From: Paracoccus sp. (in: a-proteobacteria) | GTDB lineage: Bacteria; Pseudomonadota; Alphaproteobacteria; Rhodobacterales; Rhodobacteraceae | Length of the DNA stretch: 64,000 bases | Reading direction: 5' to 3' | Assembly: GCF_030538655.1 (NCBI RefSeq) | Contig: NZ_JAUNTO010000012.1 | Span: 46,697 to 110,696 of the forward strand | Shown here: in pieces, positions 18,633 to 28,740 of the stretch | How the letters are laid out: the number at the start of each line of letters is the position of its first letter | Numbering within the stretch: the first letter of the stretch is position 1 | Notes under the pieces: model-generated | The model's input: only the letters and a program-made list of their open reading frames with translations | Databases searched by the model: none | Told to the model about the DNA's origin: nothing | Position numbers and translations under genes: made by a program

Positions 18633-19436
18633 GTGCGTCAGGCAACGAAACTTCTTTTGGGGCTGGTTCTGGCCGTCATGGCCGCTTGTGGTCCCGCGCC
18701 GCAGCAGCGGGCGTCCGGTCCGGCGGTTATGGCAGGTAGCGTGCCGACCACAGTGCCGCAACTGGGCGACCGCGCGCCGCATCCATGGATCGGCGGTCAT
18801 CCCTATGCCCATCCGGTGCATGGCATCGACGTGTCACGCTGGCAGGGCAGTGTTGACTGGAACCGCGTGCGTAATGCCGGTGTCAGCTTTGTGTTCATCA
18901 AGGCGACCGAGGGCGGCGACCACGCCGACCCGAACTTCCGCCGTTACTGGTATGAAACCGCACAGGCCCGCATCCCGCGCGGGGCCTATCATTATTTTTA
19001 CTTCTGCCGCTCGGGGCGTCAGCAGGCGGAGTGGTTCATTCGTAACGTGCCGCGCGAACGCGGCGCGCTGCCGCCGGTGCTGGATCTGGAATGGACGGCA
19101 TCGCGCACCTGCCCGCGCCGCCCGCCCAGCCACGAGGTTCTGCGCGAGGCCAAGATCTTCAAGGACATCCTGCATCAGCACTATGGTCAGCGGCCGATCA
19201 TCTACACCACGGTCGATTTCTATCGTGACAATGACATGCGGTCCTGGCCCGAAGAATTCTGGCTGCGCAGCGTCGCGGGCCACCCGCGCATCGTCTATCC
19301 GGGGCAACGCTGGACCTTCTGGCAATACAGCGGCACCGGCATCGTGCCGGGGATCAGCGGCGATGTCGATCTGAACGTCTTTGCCGGCTCGCCCGCGCAA
19401 TGGCGGCAATATCTGAACCAGCGACTGCAACGATGA
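18633..19436 (+). CDS. GH25-family lysozyme-like lipoprotein
   Basis: A GTG start gives 267 residues with a lipoprotein signal (LLLGLVLAVMAAC). The mature part is a glycoside hydrolase family 25 domain (muramidase): HGIDVSRWQGSVDWNRV, FVFIKATEGGDH, and the catalytic DxE as PVLDLEWT (about residue 150). GH25 enzymes cut the MurNAc-GlcNAc bond of peptidoglycan. As a lipoprotein it would act in the periplasm on the cell's own wall. The stop overlaps the start of the following CPBP gene, so they form an operon. Confidence 0.9.
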   Translation: MRQATKLLLGLVLAVMAACGPAPQQRASGPAVMAGSVPTTVPQLGDRAPHPWIGGHPYAHPVHGIDVSRWQGSVDWNRVRNAGVSFVFIKATEGGDHADPNFRRYWYETAQARIPRGAYHYFYFCRSGRQQAEWFIRNVPRERGALPPVLDLEWTASRTCPRRPPSHEVLREAKIFKDILHQHYGQRPIIYTTVDFYRDNDMRSWPEEFWLRSVAGHPRIVYPGQRWTFWQYSGTGIVPGISGDVDLNVFAGSPAQWRQYLNQRLQR

Positions 19437-20101
19437 CGACCAGCGATTCCCTGCCGCGCGCCAACCGCCGCCTGCGGCTGGGCATCGAATTTGCGCTGCT
19501 GTATGTCGGCGCCCCGTTGGCGATTGCGCTGTTTCTGCCGCCGCGGCAGATGTTTTCGGCGCTGTTTCTGCTGACACTGGCCGGGCTGGTTCTGCTGCAT
19601 TGCACGGGTGGGTTCGACTGGCGGTCGCTGCTGCGCGGCTGGCGCCAGATTCCGTGGCGCGAGGCAGCGGTTCTGGCCGCTGTCACCTTGGTCAGCGGTA
19701 TCGTTATCTTGTGGTTGTCGGGGCGGCAGGACGCGATTTTTAATATTCTGCGGGTGCAGCCCGAAATGCTGCTGATGATCTGGGCGTTATATCCGCTGCT
19801 GTCCGCTTTGCCGCAGGAACTGATCTTTCGCCCGCTGTTCTATCACCGCTATGGCAGCCTGTTTGCCAGCCGCAAACAGGCGCTGATGGTGAACGCGGCG
19901 GTCTTTTCCTTTGCACATCTGATGTATTGGTCGGCCATCGTCTTGCTGATGACCTTTGTCGGCGGCTGGATTTTCGGTCGCGCCTATCTGAAACATGGCT
20001 TTCCGGCGGCCTGGCTGCTGCACGCCATTGCCGGGAATATCATCTTTGCCGTCGGCATGGGGGTGTATTTCTGGTCCGGCAATGTTCAGCGCCCCTTCTG
20101 A
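19433..20101 (+). CDS. CPBP-family intramembrane protease homologue
   Basis: A 222-residue multi-pass membrane protein of the CAAX-protease/bacteriocin-processing (CPBP) family. Motif 1 reads [17 protein letters not shown] (family EExxxR, with Q in place of the first E), motif 2 is FSFAHLMYW (FxxxH), and motif 3 is HAIAGNI (HxxxN). About six membrane helices can be seen. The Q at a position normally held by a catalytic glutamate may reduce activity. The start is on an ATGA overlap with the GH25 gene. Confidence 0.85.
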   Translation: MTTSDSLPRANRRLRLGIEFALLYVGAPLAIALFLPPRQMFSALFLLTLAGLVLLHCTGGFDWRSLLRGWRQIPWREAAVLAAVTLVSGIVILWLSGRQDAIFNILRVQPEMLLMIWALYPLLSALPQELIFRPLFYHRYGSLFASRKQALMVNAAVFSFAHLMYWSAIVLLMTFVGGWIFGRAYLKHGFPAAWLLHAIAGNIIFAVGMGVYFWSGNVQRPF

Positions 20102-20160
20102 CGGTTGACTTTGCCGCGCGCCCGCGCCTTATGCGGGGGCTGAACAACCGGGATCTGACC

Positions 20161-21933
20161 ATGCACGCCTATCGCAGCCACACCTGTGCCGATCTGACCG
20201 CCGCCCAAGCCGGGGAAACCGTCCGCCTGTCGGGCTGGGTCCATCGGGTCCGCGATCACGGGGGCGTGCTGTTCGTCGATCTGCGCGATCATTACGGCAT
20301 GACGCAGGTGCTGGCCGACAGCGACAGTCCGGCCTTTGCCGCGATGGAACGCCTGCGCGCCGAAACCGTGGTGCGTATCGACGGGCGGGTGAAACTGCGC
20401 GATGCGTCCTTGGTGAACCCCAAACTGCCCACTGGCGAGATCGAGGTCTATGCGACCGGCGTCGAGGTGCTTGGCCCCGCCGAAGAACTGCCCCTGCCGG
20501 TGTTCGGCGATCAGGACTACCCCGAGGAAACGCGACTGGCTTACCGTTTCCTCGACCTGCGCCGCGAGTCGTTGCACAACAACATCATGCTGCGTTCGCG
20601 CGTGGTGAAATGGCTGCGCGACCGCATGTGGGAGGGCGGCTTTACCGAATTTCAGACGCCGATCATCACGGCCAGCAGCCCCGAGGGCGCGCGCGACTTT
20701 CTGGTGCCGTCGCGCCTGCATCCGGGCAAGTTCTACGCGCTGCCGCAGGCCCCGCAGCAGTTCAAACAGCTGATCATGGTCGCCGGTTTCGACCGCTATT
20801 TCCAGATCGCGCCCTGTTTCCGCGACGAAGATCCCCGCGCCGACCGCTCGCCCACCGACTTTTACCAGCTTGATCTAGAAATGTCCTTTGTCGATCAAGA
20901 GGATGTTTTTGCGGCCGTTCAGCCGGTCATTCAGGGTCTGTTCGAGGAATTCGGCGGCGGCCGCCGCGTCGATGCCGACTGGCCGCGCATCCCCTATGCG
21001 ACCGCGATGCTGAAATACGGCAGCGACAAGCCCGACCTGCGCAACCCGATCGAGATGGTTGATGTGTCCGATCATTTCCGCGGTTCGGGCTTCGGCATTT
21101 TCGCCAAACTGTTGGAACAGGACGGCACCGAGGTCCGCGCCATTCCCGCGCCGACAGGCGGCAGCCGCAAGTTCGCGGACCGGATGAACGCCTTTGCCCA
21201 ACAGCAGGGCCTGCCGGGCATGGGCTATATCTTCTGGCGCAAGGGTGATGCTGGGATGGAGGCCGCAGGTCCCATCGCCAAAGCCTTGGGTGACGCCCCG
21301 ACCGAGGCCATCCGCACCCAACTGGGCCTGAACGAAGGCGACGCCGTGTTCTTCCTCGGTGGCAAGCCCGAGACTTTCGAGGCCGTCGCGGGCCGCGCCC
21401 GCAACGAAATCGGGCGCGAGCTTGGCCTGACCGACGAAAACCAGTTCAAATTCGCCTGGATCGTCGATTTCCCGATGTATGAGCGAAGCGACGAGGGCAA
21501 GATCGACTTTTCGCACAACCCGTTTTCCATGCCGCAGGGCGGGCTGAATGCGCTGAATGGCGATCCGCTTGCGGTCAAGGGGTATCAATACGACCTCGCC
21601 TGCAACGGCTATGAACTGGTCAGCGGCGCGATCCGCAACCACAAGCCCGAGATCATGTTCAAGGCGTTTGAACTGGCCGGCTATGGTCAGGACGAGGTGG
21701 AAAAGCGGTTCGGCGGCATGGTCAAGGCCTTTCGCTATGGCGCGCCCCCTCACGGTGGTTGCGCGGCGGGGATCGACCGCATCGTGATGCTGCTGGCCGA
21801 TGAGCAGAACATCCGCGAGGTCATCATGTTCCCGATGAACCAGCGCGCCGAAGACCTGATGATGGGCGCGCCAAGCGAACCCACGAACGAACAGTTGCGC
21901 GAATTGCGTCTGCGGGTGCTGCCCAAGGAATAA
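20161..21933 (+). CDS. aspS: Aspartyl-tRNA synthetase
   Basis: AspRS charges tRNA-Asp (and probably tRNA-Asn in organisms using the GatCAB route). The start at 20161 gives 590 residues. The N-terminal OB-fold anticodon domain reads [26 protein letters not shown], the class II core has motif 2 [19 protein letters not shown], the bacterial GAD insertion domain occupies about residues 290-400, and motif 3 is [19 protein letters not shown]. The start is 59 bases after the CPBP stop. No anomaly is seen. Confidence 0.97.
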   Translation: MHAYRSHTCADLTAAQAGETVRLSGWVHRVRDHGGVLFVDLRDHYGMTQVLADSDSPAFAAMERLRAETVVRIDGRVKLRDASLVNPKLPTGEIEVYATGVEVLGPAEELPLPVFGDQDYPEETRLAYRFLDLRRESLHNNIMLRSRVVKWLRDRMWEGGFTEFQTPIITASSPEGARDFLVPSRLHPGKFYALPQAPQQFKQLIMVAGFDRYFQIAPCFRDEDPRADRSPTDFYQLDLEMSFVDQEDVFAAVQPVIQGLFEEFGGGRRVDADWPRIPYATAMLKYGSDKPDLRNPIEMVDVSDHFRGSGFGIFAKLLEQDGTEVRAIPAPTGGSRKFADRMNAFAQQQGLPGMGYIFWRKGDAGMEAAGPIAKALGDAPTEAIRTQLGLNEGDAVFFLGGKPETFEAVAGRARNEIGRELGLTDENQFKFAWIVDFPMYERSDEGKIDFSHNPFSMPQGGLNALNGDPLAVKGYQYDLACNGYELVSGAIRNHKPEIMFKAFELAGYGQDEVEKRFGGMVKAFRYGAPPHGGCAAGIDRIVMLLADEQNIREVIMFPMNQRAEDLMMGAPSEPTNEQLRELRLRVLPKE

Positions 21934-21936
21934 GGC

Positions 21937-22611
21937 TCAGGCCAGCGCCAGATCCAGCGCGGCCTGACAATGGACCCGCGCGGTGTCGAAAACCGGCACC
22001 GCGACATTGCCCTGATGCAGCAGCATCCCGACCTCGGTGCAGCCAAGGATCAGACTGTCCGCCCCTTGCGCGATCAGCCGGGCGGCGATGGTTTCAAAGG
22101 CGACGCGGCTGGCCGGGGTGGTGATGTCGCGGCAAAGTTCGTCGTAAATGATGCGGTGGATCGTGGCGCGGTCAGCCGGCGACAGGATGACGGGCCGCAG
22201 CCCGGCGGCGATCAGGCAGTCGGTGTAGAAAGGTTGCTCCATCGTGAAGGCGGTCGTCATCAACCCCGGTGCGGCAGCCCTGCCGCAGTGATCTGCGCGG
22301 CGGTCGCGTCGGCGATATGCAGCAGCGGGATTGGCACGCCTGCCATCATCTGATCCGCAACCTTGTGCATGGTGTTGGTCGCCATAATCAGCAGATCCGC
22401 CCCGCCTGCCGTCAGTGCTTCAGGATCGCCGCCGCCCCGTCCCAATCCCCTGCGGCCTGCAACGCCGCAATGGGCGCGAAATCGACCGACCGGATCAGTA
22501 GTTCATGCGAATGCAGCCCGCCCGCCGATTTCGCGTCAGATCGCAGAGGGTGCGGTAATAGATCTGCGTCGAGGCGGCGGACATGCTGCCCGGAATGCCG
22601 ATGGTTTTCAT
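21937..22611 (-). pseudogene. Aspartate/glutamate racemase-family gene, broken by three frameshifts
   Basis: Reading the minus strand through three frames gives a nearly complete racemase: MKTIGIPGSMSAASTQIYYR at the N-terminus, then LLIRSVDFAPIAALQAAGDW, then ADLLIMATNTMHKVADQMM, then LMTTAFTMEQPFY and LILGCTEVGMLL near the end. Breaks fall near 22535, 22423 and 22266, and about six codons are missing overall. The conserved GGMS loop is GSMS here. Intact members interconvert amino-acid enantiomers with two cysteines; both regions (ATNTM and GCTEV) survive in part. The last break is repaired by one extra base, which would create a CCCGGG. It lies convergent with aspS. Confidence 0.85.
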
Positions 22612-22762
22612 CTGTTCCTGTGTCCCCTGATATGGACAGGCTAGGGGCAGCTTTTGCGTGCAGGCCAGTTCCCCTGTGCGGGGTTGCCGGTCAAGAGGGG
22701 GGCGCTGTAGATATGGGCCGCACGCCCGTTTCAGTATGGACAGGTGCTGCCAGCCATGGCTC

Positions 22763-22790
22763 CTGTCGCTGTCGCTGTCGCTGTCGCTGT
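22763..22790. repeat. Hexanucleotide microsatellite (CTGTCG) x 4.7
   Basis: Four full copies and a partial fifth copy of CTGTCG lie in the roughly 270-base non-coding stretch between the racemase pseudogene and dprA. Such arrays are prone to slippage. No gene is seen over it. Confidence 0.75.
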
Positions 22791-22878
22791 TCTGATCCGC
22801 GACGGCTGGCTGAGGATACCGTGGATCTGCGCCGTTGTGTTTACAGCTACTTTGGCGTCCGTTCTGCCCTCTGCCGCG

Positions 22879-24087
22879 TCAGGTCAGCGCCAGCCGCCCC
22901 CCTGCCAGCCGCGTCAGGCGGCCTTGCAGTTCCAGTGACAGGATCGCCGGGGTCAGCGTGGCCGCAGGCAGGCCGAGGTCGCGGATCAGGCTGTCCTCCT
23001 CGGTCGGGCTGGGCGAAAGCGACGACAGGATGCGGCGTTCCAGATCGGCCGGGGTTGGCAGCCCTTCGCGGGCGCGGGCCAGTGTGGCGGCGGCGCGGTC
23101 GCGTGATGATGCCGGATCGACGGCGGGGCCAGCGGGCACCACCACCATACGCGGGTGGTGCGGTGCGGGCGCGGGTTGCGCCGCCTGTTCCATATCACGC
23201 TGCGGGGCATTCGCCAGCGCCTCGGCCACATCGGCGGCGCTGCGCACCAGCGTTGCGCCATCGCGGATCAGCGTGTTGCAGCCCGCCGCGCGTGCATCCA
23301 TCGGGTGTCCGGGCACGGCCATCACCTCGCGCCCCTGATCCAGCGCGGCCTTGGCGGTAATCAGACTGCCCGAGCGGTGCGCTGCCTCGATCACCACAAC
23401 GGCGCGGGACAGGCCCGACACGATGCGGTTGCGCATCGGGAAATGCCGCGCCATCGGTTCGGTGCCCGGCGGCTGTTCCGACACCAGCGCGCCGCGTTCG
23501 GCGATTTGCGCCGCCAGAACGTTGTTTTCCGACGGATAAATCACGTCGATGCCGCCCGCCATCACGGCCACGGTGCCGCTGTCCAGCGCGGCGTTATGGG
23601 CGGCGGTGTCGATGCCGCGCGCCAGACCGGCCACAACGCAATGCCCGGTCTCGCCCAGCCCCATGGCCATGCTGCGCGCCATGCGCAGCCCCAGCGACGA
23701 GGCATTGCGTGCCCCGATCACCGCGATCGGATCGGCGGTCAGCCATTTCACATCGCCCCGCAGCCACAGCACCGGCGGGGCACCGTCGATGTCGCGCAGT
23801 GCGGAGGGATAATCGGCGCTGTCCCAGCGAATCAGCCATGCCCCGGCCCGGCGCCCGGCGTTCAGTTCTGCCGCCGCCACGCCTTCGGGGCAGGGGGCAT
23901 AGCTGTCCATTCCGGCGGCACGCGCCACCTCGGGCAACGCCTCCAGTGCGGCACGCACCGAGCCATGTTCCGCAATCAGTCGATAAAACGTCGCCGGCCC
24001 CACGCGGCGCGAGCGGATGAGACGGAGGACGCAGAGATCGTCTTCCTTCGTGGTGGGTGGGGTGTTGGGGGTGTCGAAAGAAAACAT
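22879..24087 (-). CDS. dprA: DNA-processing protein DprA
   Basis: DprA binds single-stranded DNA taken up during transformation and loads RecA. The Rossmann-like core contains IAVIGARNASSLGLRMARSMA (about residue 115), VVAGLARGIDTAAHNAAL, and the GTEPMARHFPMRNRIVSGLS loop, all family hallmarks; an N-terminal helical part and a C-terminal winged-helix-like part (EEDSLIRDLGLPAATLTPAI) complete it. The ATG at 24087 gives 402 residues; an upstream frame to 24129 is less likely. No competence operon is adjacent. Confidence 0.95.
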   Translation of the reverse strand: MFSFDTPNTPPTTKEDDLCVLRLIRSRRVGPATFYRLIAEHGSVRAALEALPEVARAAGMDSYAPCPEGVAAAELNAGRRAGAWLIRWDSADYPSALRDIDGAPPVLWLRGDVKWLTADPIAVIGARNASSLGLRMARSMAMGLGETGHCVVAGLARGIDTAAHNAALDSGTVAVMAGGIDVIYPSENNVLAAQIAERGALVSEQPPGTEPMARHFPMRNRIVSGLSRAVVVIEAAHRSGSLITAKAALDQGREVMAVPGHPMDARAAGCNTLIRDGATLVRSAADVAEALANAPQRDMEQAAQPAPAPHHPRMVVVPAGPAVDPASSRDRAAATLARAREGLPTPADLERRILSSLSPSPTEEDSLIRDLGLPAATLTPAILSLELQGRLTRLAGGRLALT

Positions 24088-24191
24088 CCCGATACCTTGC
24101 TGCCCTCGTCTCATCCTGAGCGCAGGCATAACCGGCGAATGGTTAACAAAACGTTAGCGGAATCGATTCTTTTCGCCCGCAGCGCGAAAAT

Positions 24192-25613
24192 TTACGCGGC
24201 AGATCCGCCCACCGTCAGCCCGCCGATCATCAGCGTGGGCTGGCCGACGCCGACCGGAACCCATTGTCCCTGCTTGCCGCAATTGCCAATGCCGGGGTCC
24301 AGCACCATGTCATTGCCGATGGCGCGCACCTGTTTCAGCGCGCTGGCCCCGTCGCCGATCAGTGTCGCACCGCGAATCGGATCGCCGACAACGCCGTTTT
24401 TCACCCGATAGGCTTCAGTGCAGGAAAAGACGAACTTGCCGTTGGTGATGTCCACCTGTCCGCCGCCGAATCCAACCGCATAGATGCCGTCCCGCAGATC
24501 CGCCAGAATCGCCGCCGGGTCGGCATCGCCGCCGGGCATATAGGTGTTGGTCATCCGCGGCATCGGGGCATGGGCGAAACTTTCGCGGCGTCCATTGCCG
24601 GTCGGCGTCACGCCCATCAGCCGGGCGTTCATGCGATCTTGCAGATAGCCGACCAGAATCCCGTCCTCGATCAGCACGTTGCGCGCGGGCGGCGTGCCCT
24701 CGTCGTCGATGGCGATCGAGCCGCGCCGCCCCGGAATCGTACCGTCATCCACTACGGTCACGCCGGGGGCGGCGATGCGCTGGCCCATCAGCCCGGCAAA
24801 GGCCGACGCCTGTTTGCGGTTGAAATCGCCTTCCAGCCCGTGGCCCACTGCCTCGTGCAGCAGGATGCCGGGCCAGCCGGGGCCAAGAACCACATCCATC
24901 ACCCCCGCAGGCGCAGGCACGGCGCGCAGGTTCACCAGCGCGATGCGCAGCGCCTCGTCCGCCTGGGCGCGCCAATGCGCCGGTTCCAGCAGCTCGGCCA
25001 GCGGCATCCGCCCGCCGCCGCCGGTGCTGCCCGATTCGCGGCGGTCGTTGTTTTCGGCGATAACGGTGATCGACAGCCGCGCCATCGGCCGGATGTCGGT
25101 GGCCAGCCCGCCTTCGGGGCGCAGAATCGCCACCTCTTGCAGCGAGGTGGCGATGGCCGCCGTCATCTGCACCACACGTGGATCGGCAGCGCGGGCATAG
25201 GCGTCGATTTCACGCAGCACCGCGACCCGCTGCGCAAAGCTGACGCCCTCGGCCGGGTCGATGGCGGGATACATGCTGACCGGGCGCATCGGCGCGGCTT
25301 CGGCGGCTACGCCGCCGCCCGCACCCACCGCCAGCCGTGCGGTTTCTGCGGCGCGGCGCAGGGCGGGCAGGCTGATCTCGGTCGAATGGGCATAGCCGGT
25401 GGTGCCACCGCGCACGGCGCGTAACCCGAACCCCTCGCCCGCCGCATAACCGGCGCTGCGCAACCGGCCATCGTCCAGCACCAGCGTTTCCGACAGGCTG
25501 CGTTCCAGAAACAATTCGCCATCATCGGCCCCTGCCACGGCGTCGCGCAGCACCGCCAGCGCGGCCTCGCGATCCAGATGCTGGGCGAAGGGGTCAAATG
25601 CGGCGCGGCTCAT
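24192..25613 (-). CDS. tldD: Metalloprotease TldD
   Basis: TldD pairs with TldE (PmbA) to form a zinc protease that degrades unfolded peptides and matures some modified peptides. The unusual zinc site HExxxH is present as LLHEAVGHGLEGDFN (about residue 255). Other family stretches are VVDDGTIPGRRGSIAIDDEGTP (as separate motifs) and FGGGQVDITNGKFVFSCTEAY. The ATG at 25613 gives 473 residues and follows GAAAGG. tldE is not in this window. The gene is divergent from ctaC, with about 175 bases between them that should hold both promoters. Confidence 0.95.
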   Translation of the reverse strand: MSRAAFDPFAQHLDREAALAVLRDAVAGADDGELFLERSLSETLVLDDGRLRSAGYAAGEGFGLRAVRGGTTGYAHSTEISLPALRRAAETARLAVGAGGGVAAEAAPMRPVSMYPAIDPAEGVSFAQRVAVLREIDAYARAADPRVVQMTAAIATSLQEVAILRPEGGLATDIRPMARLSITVIAENNDRRESGSTGGGGRMPLAELLEPAHWRAQADEALRIALVNLRAVPAPAGVMDVVLGPGWPGILLHEAVGHGLEGDFNRKQASAFAGLMGQRIAAPGVTVVDDGTIPGRRGSIAIDDEGTPPARNVLIEDGILVGYLQDRMNARLMGVTPTGNGRRESFAHAPMPRMTNTYMPGGDADPAAILADLRDGIYAVGFGGGQVDITNGKFVFSCTEAYRVKNGVVGDPIRGATLIGDGASALKQVRAIGNDMVLDPGIGNCGKQGQWVPVGVGQPTLMIGGLTVGGSAA

Positions 25614-25787
25614 GCGTGGGGGCCTTTCGGAAAAGATGATCTTGGGCATCGGGCACAGGTATGACTTGCCGGATAGATCGATATATGGTCATAAATCCCA
25701 AAGGATGAAAGGGACAGGGGCGGCAAATTGCCGCAACCGGCCCGGCGCTTGTCCGATAAGGCAGCGCCCAGCGAACGGGATGGGACA

Positions 25788-26954
25788 ATGGCAATAGCGA
25801 TGATTCGCAAGGCTTTGGCGGCGGGAACGGGGCTGACCGCAGCTTTGACGGCGGGGATGGTGCACGCGCAGGACGTGCTGGGCGATCTGCCCACCATCGG
25901 CAAGCCGCACGCACGCGGCATAGGTTTTCAGGAGCCGGTGACAGAAATCGCGCGCCAACAGCAATGGCTGGATCATTTTGTTCTGATTATCATTACGGTC
26001 ATCACGATCTTTGTCTGTCTGTTGCTGCTGTTCGTCATCGTTCGTTACAACAGCCGCAGCAACCCGACCCCGGCTAACTTCACCCATAACACGCCGCTGG
26101 AAATCGGCTGGACGCTGATTCCGGTGCTGATCCTGATCGCCATCGGCGTATTTTCGCTGCCCAAGCTGTTCTATTCGCAGGAAATGCCGGAAAACCCGGA
26201 TGTGGTTATCAAGACCATCGGCAACCAGTGGTTCTGGTCCTATGAATACCCTGACAACGGCATTGCCTTTGATGCGATCATGCTGTCCAAGGACGAACTG
26301 GCTGATTACGGCTATGCCGAAGATGAATATCTGCTGGCCACCGACAATGCCATGGTGGTGCCGGTCGGTCAGAACGTGCTGTTGCAGGTGACCGCGAATG
26401 ACGTGATCCACAGCTGGACCATCCCCGCCTTTGCGATCAAGCAGGACGGTGTGCCGGGCCGGATCGCGCAGGCGTGGTTCAACGTGGACAAAGAGGGTAT
26501 CTATTTCGGCCAATGCAGCGAGCTGTGCGGCATCAACCACGCCTATATGCCCATCGTTGTCAAAGCCGTTCAGCCCGAGGTTTACGCCGCATGGGTTGCC
26601 GAACAGGGGGGGACCATGCCGGGCGTCGAGGCCGATTTCGCCCCCGCCAGCGCCGAGTCTGCTTTTGATGAAGGCGAAGAATCCGCTGTGGCCGAAGTGC
26701 CTGTCTCGGAAGACCCCGTAGCCGGGGAGCCTGTGGCAGAGACTGCACCCGAGGCCGAGGCCCAGCCCGCCGCAGCCCCTGCCGGGGAAGCCGCCGCGCC
26801 CGCAGCAGAACCGTCAGCCGATGCTGAATCTGCCACAGAACCCGCGGCGGCATCGCAGGATGCCCCGCCTGCCGCCGAAGAACCGGCCCAGGAACCCGCT
26901 GTAACGGTCGAACCCACCGACGCGCCGGACGCTGCGCCTGCGGCCACCAACTGA
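25788..26954 (+). CDS. ctaC: Cytochrome c oxidase subunit II with long C-terminal tail
   Basis: Subunit II of the aa3 oxidase takes electrons from cytochrome c through its binuclear CuA centre. A signal peptide (to about MVHAQ) is followed by two membrane helices and a periplasmic cupredoxin domain. The CuA ligands are all visible: H in [10 protein letters not shown] and C, E, C, H, M in [14 protein letters not shown] (about residues 240-253). The sequence is very close to the Paracoccus subunit II up to residue 272. After that comes an extra tail of about 110 residues made almost only of Ala, Pro, Glu, Ser and Val, making the protein 388 residues instead of the roughly 300 I know for Paracoccus. 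It leads the ctaC-B-x-G-E-surf1 cluster. Confidence 0.96.
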   Translation: MAIAMIRKALAAGTGLTAALTAGMVHAQDVLGDLPTIGKPHARGIGFQEPVTEIARQQQWLDHFVLIIITVITIFVCLLLLFVIVRYNSRSNPTPANFTHNTPLEIGWTLIPVLILIAIGVFSLPKLFYSQEMPENPDVVIKTIGNQWFWSYEYPDNGIAFDAIMLSKDELADYGYAEDEYLLATDNAMVVPVGQNVLLQVTANDVIHSWTIPAFAIKQDGVPGRIAQAWFNVDKEGIYFGQCSELCGINHAYMPIVVKAVQPEVYAAWVAEQGGTMPGVEADFAPASAESAFDEGEESAVAEVPVSEDPVAGEPVAETAPEAEAQPAAAPAGEAAAPAAEPSADAESATEPAAASQDAPPAAEEPAQEPAVTVEPTDAPDAAPAATN

Positions 26955-26968
26955 TCTGAAACGGACCT

Positions 26969-27886
26969 ATGACCGACGTTCGTGTATATGACAGCGCCCC
27001 CGAGGCCCAGTTCGGCGATTATGTTGCGCTGCTGAAACCGCGCGTCATGTCGCTGGTGGTGTTTACGGCGTTCGTGGGTCTATGGGTGGCGCCGGTGTCG
27101 GTGCATCCTTTCGTCGCCTTTTGCAGCGTGCTGTTTATCGCGCTTGGGGGCGGTGCTTCGGGTGCGCTGAACATGTGGTATGACGCCGACATCGACGCGG
27201 TGATGCGCCGTACGCAGGGCCGCCCGATCCCCTCGGGCCGTATCGCCCGGCCCGAGGCGCTGGCCGTAGGACTGGCGTTGTCGGGCATCGCCGTGCTGAT
27301 GCTGGGGCTGGCGGCCAACTGGTTTGCTGCCGCCTTTCTGGCGTTCACGATCTTTTTCTATGCCGTGGTTTACACCATCTGGCTCAAACGTAGCACGCCG
27401 CAGAATATCGTTATCGGCGGTGCTGCCGGGGCGTTTCCGCCGATGATCGGCTGGGCCTGCGCCACCGGCGGGATCAGCATCGAATCGCTGCTGATGTTCG
27501 CGCTGATCTTTTTCTGGACGCCGCCGCATTTCTGGGCCCTGGCGCTGTTCATGAAGGAAGATTACCACAAGGCCGGGGTGCCGATGCTGACCGTCACCCA
27601 TGGCCGGGCTGCGACCCGTCGCCACATCTTTGCCTATACGCTGGTGCTGGCCCCCTTTGCGCTGTGGCTGGGCTTTACCAGCATCGGCGGGCCGATTTAT
27701 CTGGCGGTGTCCATCGTGCTGAACGCGCTGTTCATCGCCGGGGGCTGGCGGATTCTGCGCCGGTCCGAGGAACAGGCTACGGCAGATAACTATCGGGTCG
27801 AGAAATCTTATTTCCGCCTGTCGCTGTATTACACCTTCCTGCATTTCGCCGCACTACTGGCGCAATCTGTCATGGGGGGCTGGTAG
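26969..27886 (+). CDS. ctaB: Protoheme IX farnesyltransferase (heme O synthase)
   Basis: CtaB adds a farnesyl group to heme b to make heme O, the precursor of heme A for the oxidase. The 305-residue protein has about eight membrane helices and the UbiA-type acidic motif [22 protein letters not shown] (split into [12 protein letters not shown] and RTQGRP), plus the second region [15 protein letters not shown]. It follows ctaC by 14 bases and precedes the small gene by one base, so it belongs to the same operon. Confidence 0.97.
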   Translation: MTDVRVYDSAPEAQFGDYVALLKPRVMSLVVFTAFVGLWVAPVSVHPFVAFCSVLFIALGGGASGALNMWYDADIDAVMRRTQGRPIPSGRIARPEALAVGLALSGIAVLMLGLAANWFAAAFLAFTIFFYAVVYTIWLKRSTPQNIVIGGAAGAFPPMIGWACATGGISIESLLMFALIFFWTPPHFWALALFMKEDYHKAGVPMLTVTHGRAATRRHIFAYTLVLAPFALWLGFTSIGGPIYLAVSIVLNALFIAGGWRILRRSEEQATADNYRVEKSYFRLSLYYTFLHFAALLAQSVMGGW

Positions 27887-27887
27887 G

Positions 27888-28121
27888 ATGGGGGCGTTCC
27901 GGGCCGAACATGAGCTGCATCGCCGGCGCTGGTCGCGTAATGCCGGGCTGGCCGTGGTGCTGGCGCTGTTCGTGGCAATCGTCTTTGGCCTGACCGTCGT
28001 CAAGGTCAGGGTGGGCGAGGGGAATATGCTGAAAGGCTATGACCACCGGGTGCAGGACAGCACCTATCTGCCCCCACCCGAACCGCATGAGATGAATCCG
28101 CAATCGCAGGCAGGCCAATGA
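27888..28121 (+). CDS. Small single-pass protein of the cytochrome oxidase cluster (CoxF-like)
   Basis: 77 residues: a basic N-terminus (ELHRRRWSRN), one membrane helix (AGLAVVLALFVAIVFGLTVVKV, about residues 19-40) and a short outer tail. A small gene at exactly this place, between ctaB and ctaG, is usual in alphaproteobacteria and is sometimes labelled coxF or simply oxidase-associated; its role in assembly or as an accessory subunit is not settled. It overlaps ctaG by four bases (ATGA). Confidence 0.75.
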   Translation: MGAFRAEHELHRRRWSRNAGLAVVLALFVAIVFGLTVVKVRVGEGNMLKGYDHRVQDSTYLPPPEPHEMNPQSQAGQ

Positions 28122-28705
28122 CCGACAGACCGCAGCCCAATCATATGAAAACCGTCTGGTATCTGCTGGGCCTTGTCGTGTTCATGGGCGCGATGGCCTG
28201 GGCGGCGGTGCCGTTTTATGACTGGTTCTGCCGCGTCACCGGCTATGGCGGCACGACCCAGCGCGCGGAATCGGCCTCGGAAACCGTGGTTGATCAGGTC
28301 GTGCGGGTGCGGTTCGACGCCAATACTGACCGCAATCTGGACTGGACCTTTCGGCCGATGCAGAACCGCGTTGATCTGAAAATCGGTGAAACCGCGCTGG
28401 TCTTTTATGAAGCGACCAACAATTCCGATGAACCGATCACCGGCACGGCCAGCTTTAACGTCGCGCCCGAGGTGGCGGGGTATTTCTTCGACAAGGTAGA
28501 ATGCTTCTGCTTTACCGAACAGACCCTGCAACCGGGCGAGCGGATGGAAATGCCCGTCACCTTCTACGTCAACCCCGACATCGTTGGGGATCGTGACGCG
28601 GGCTGGGTGCGGGACATCACGCTGTCATATACCTTTCACCGCACCGATCCGCCGCGCGCCACACAGGCCGCGCTGCCGGTCGATGCTGCGGCCAATTTGA
28701 ACTGA
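28118..28705 (+). CDS. ctaG: Cytochrome c oxidase assembly protein CtaG (Cox11)
   Basis: Cox11 delivers copper to the CuB site of subunit I. One N-terminal membrane helix (WYLLGLVVFMGAMAWAAVPFY) anchors a periplasmic immunoglobulin-like domain. The copper-binding CFCF motif is present in VECFCFTEQTLQPGE (about residue 128), followed by MPVTFYVNPDI. 195 residues is normal. It is coupled to the upstream small gene and followed 35 bases later by ctaE. Confidence 0.97.
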   Translation: MTDRPQPNHMKTVWYLLGLVVFMGAMAWAAVPFYDWFCRVTGYGGTTQRAESASETVVDQVVRVRFDANTDRNLDWTFRPMQNRVDLKIGETALVFYEATNNSDEPITGTASFNVAPEVAGYFFDKVECFCFTEQTLQPGERMEMPVTFYVNPDIVGDRDAGWVRDITLSYTFHRTDPPRATQAALPVDAAANLN

Positions 28706-28740
28706 TGACGCCAACCATAACCTAAAGGGACGGGGCACAT

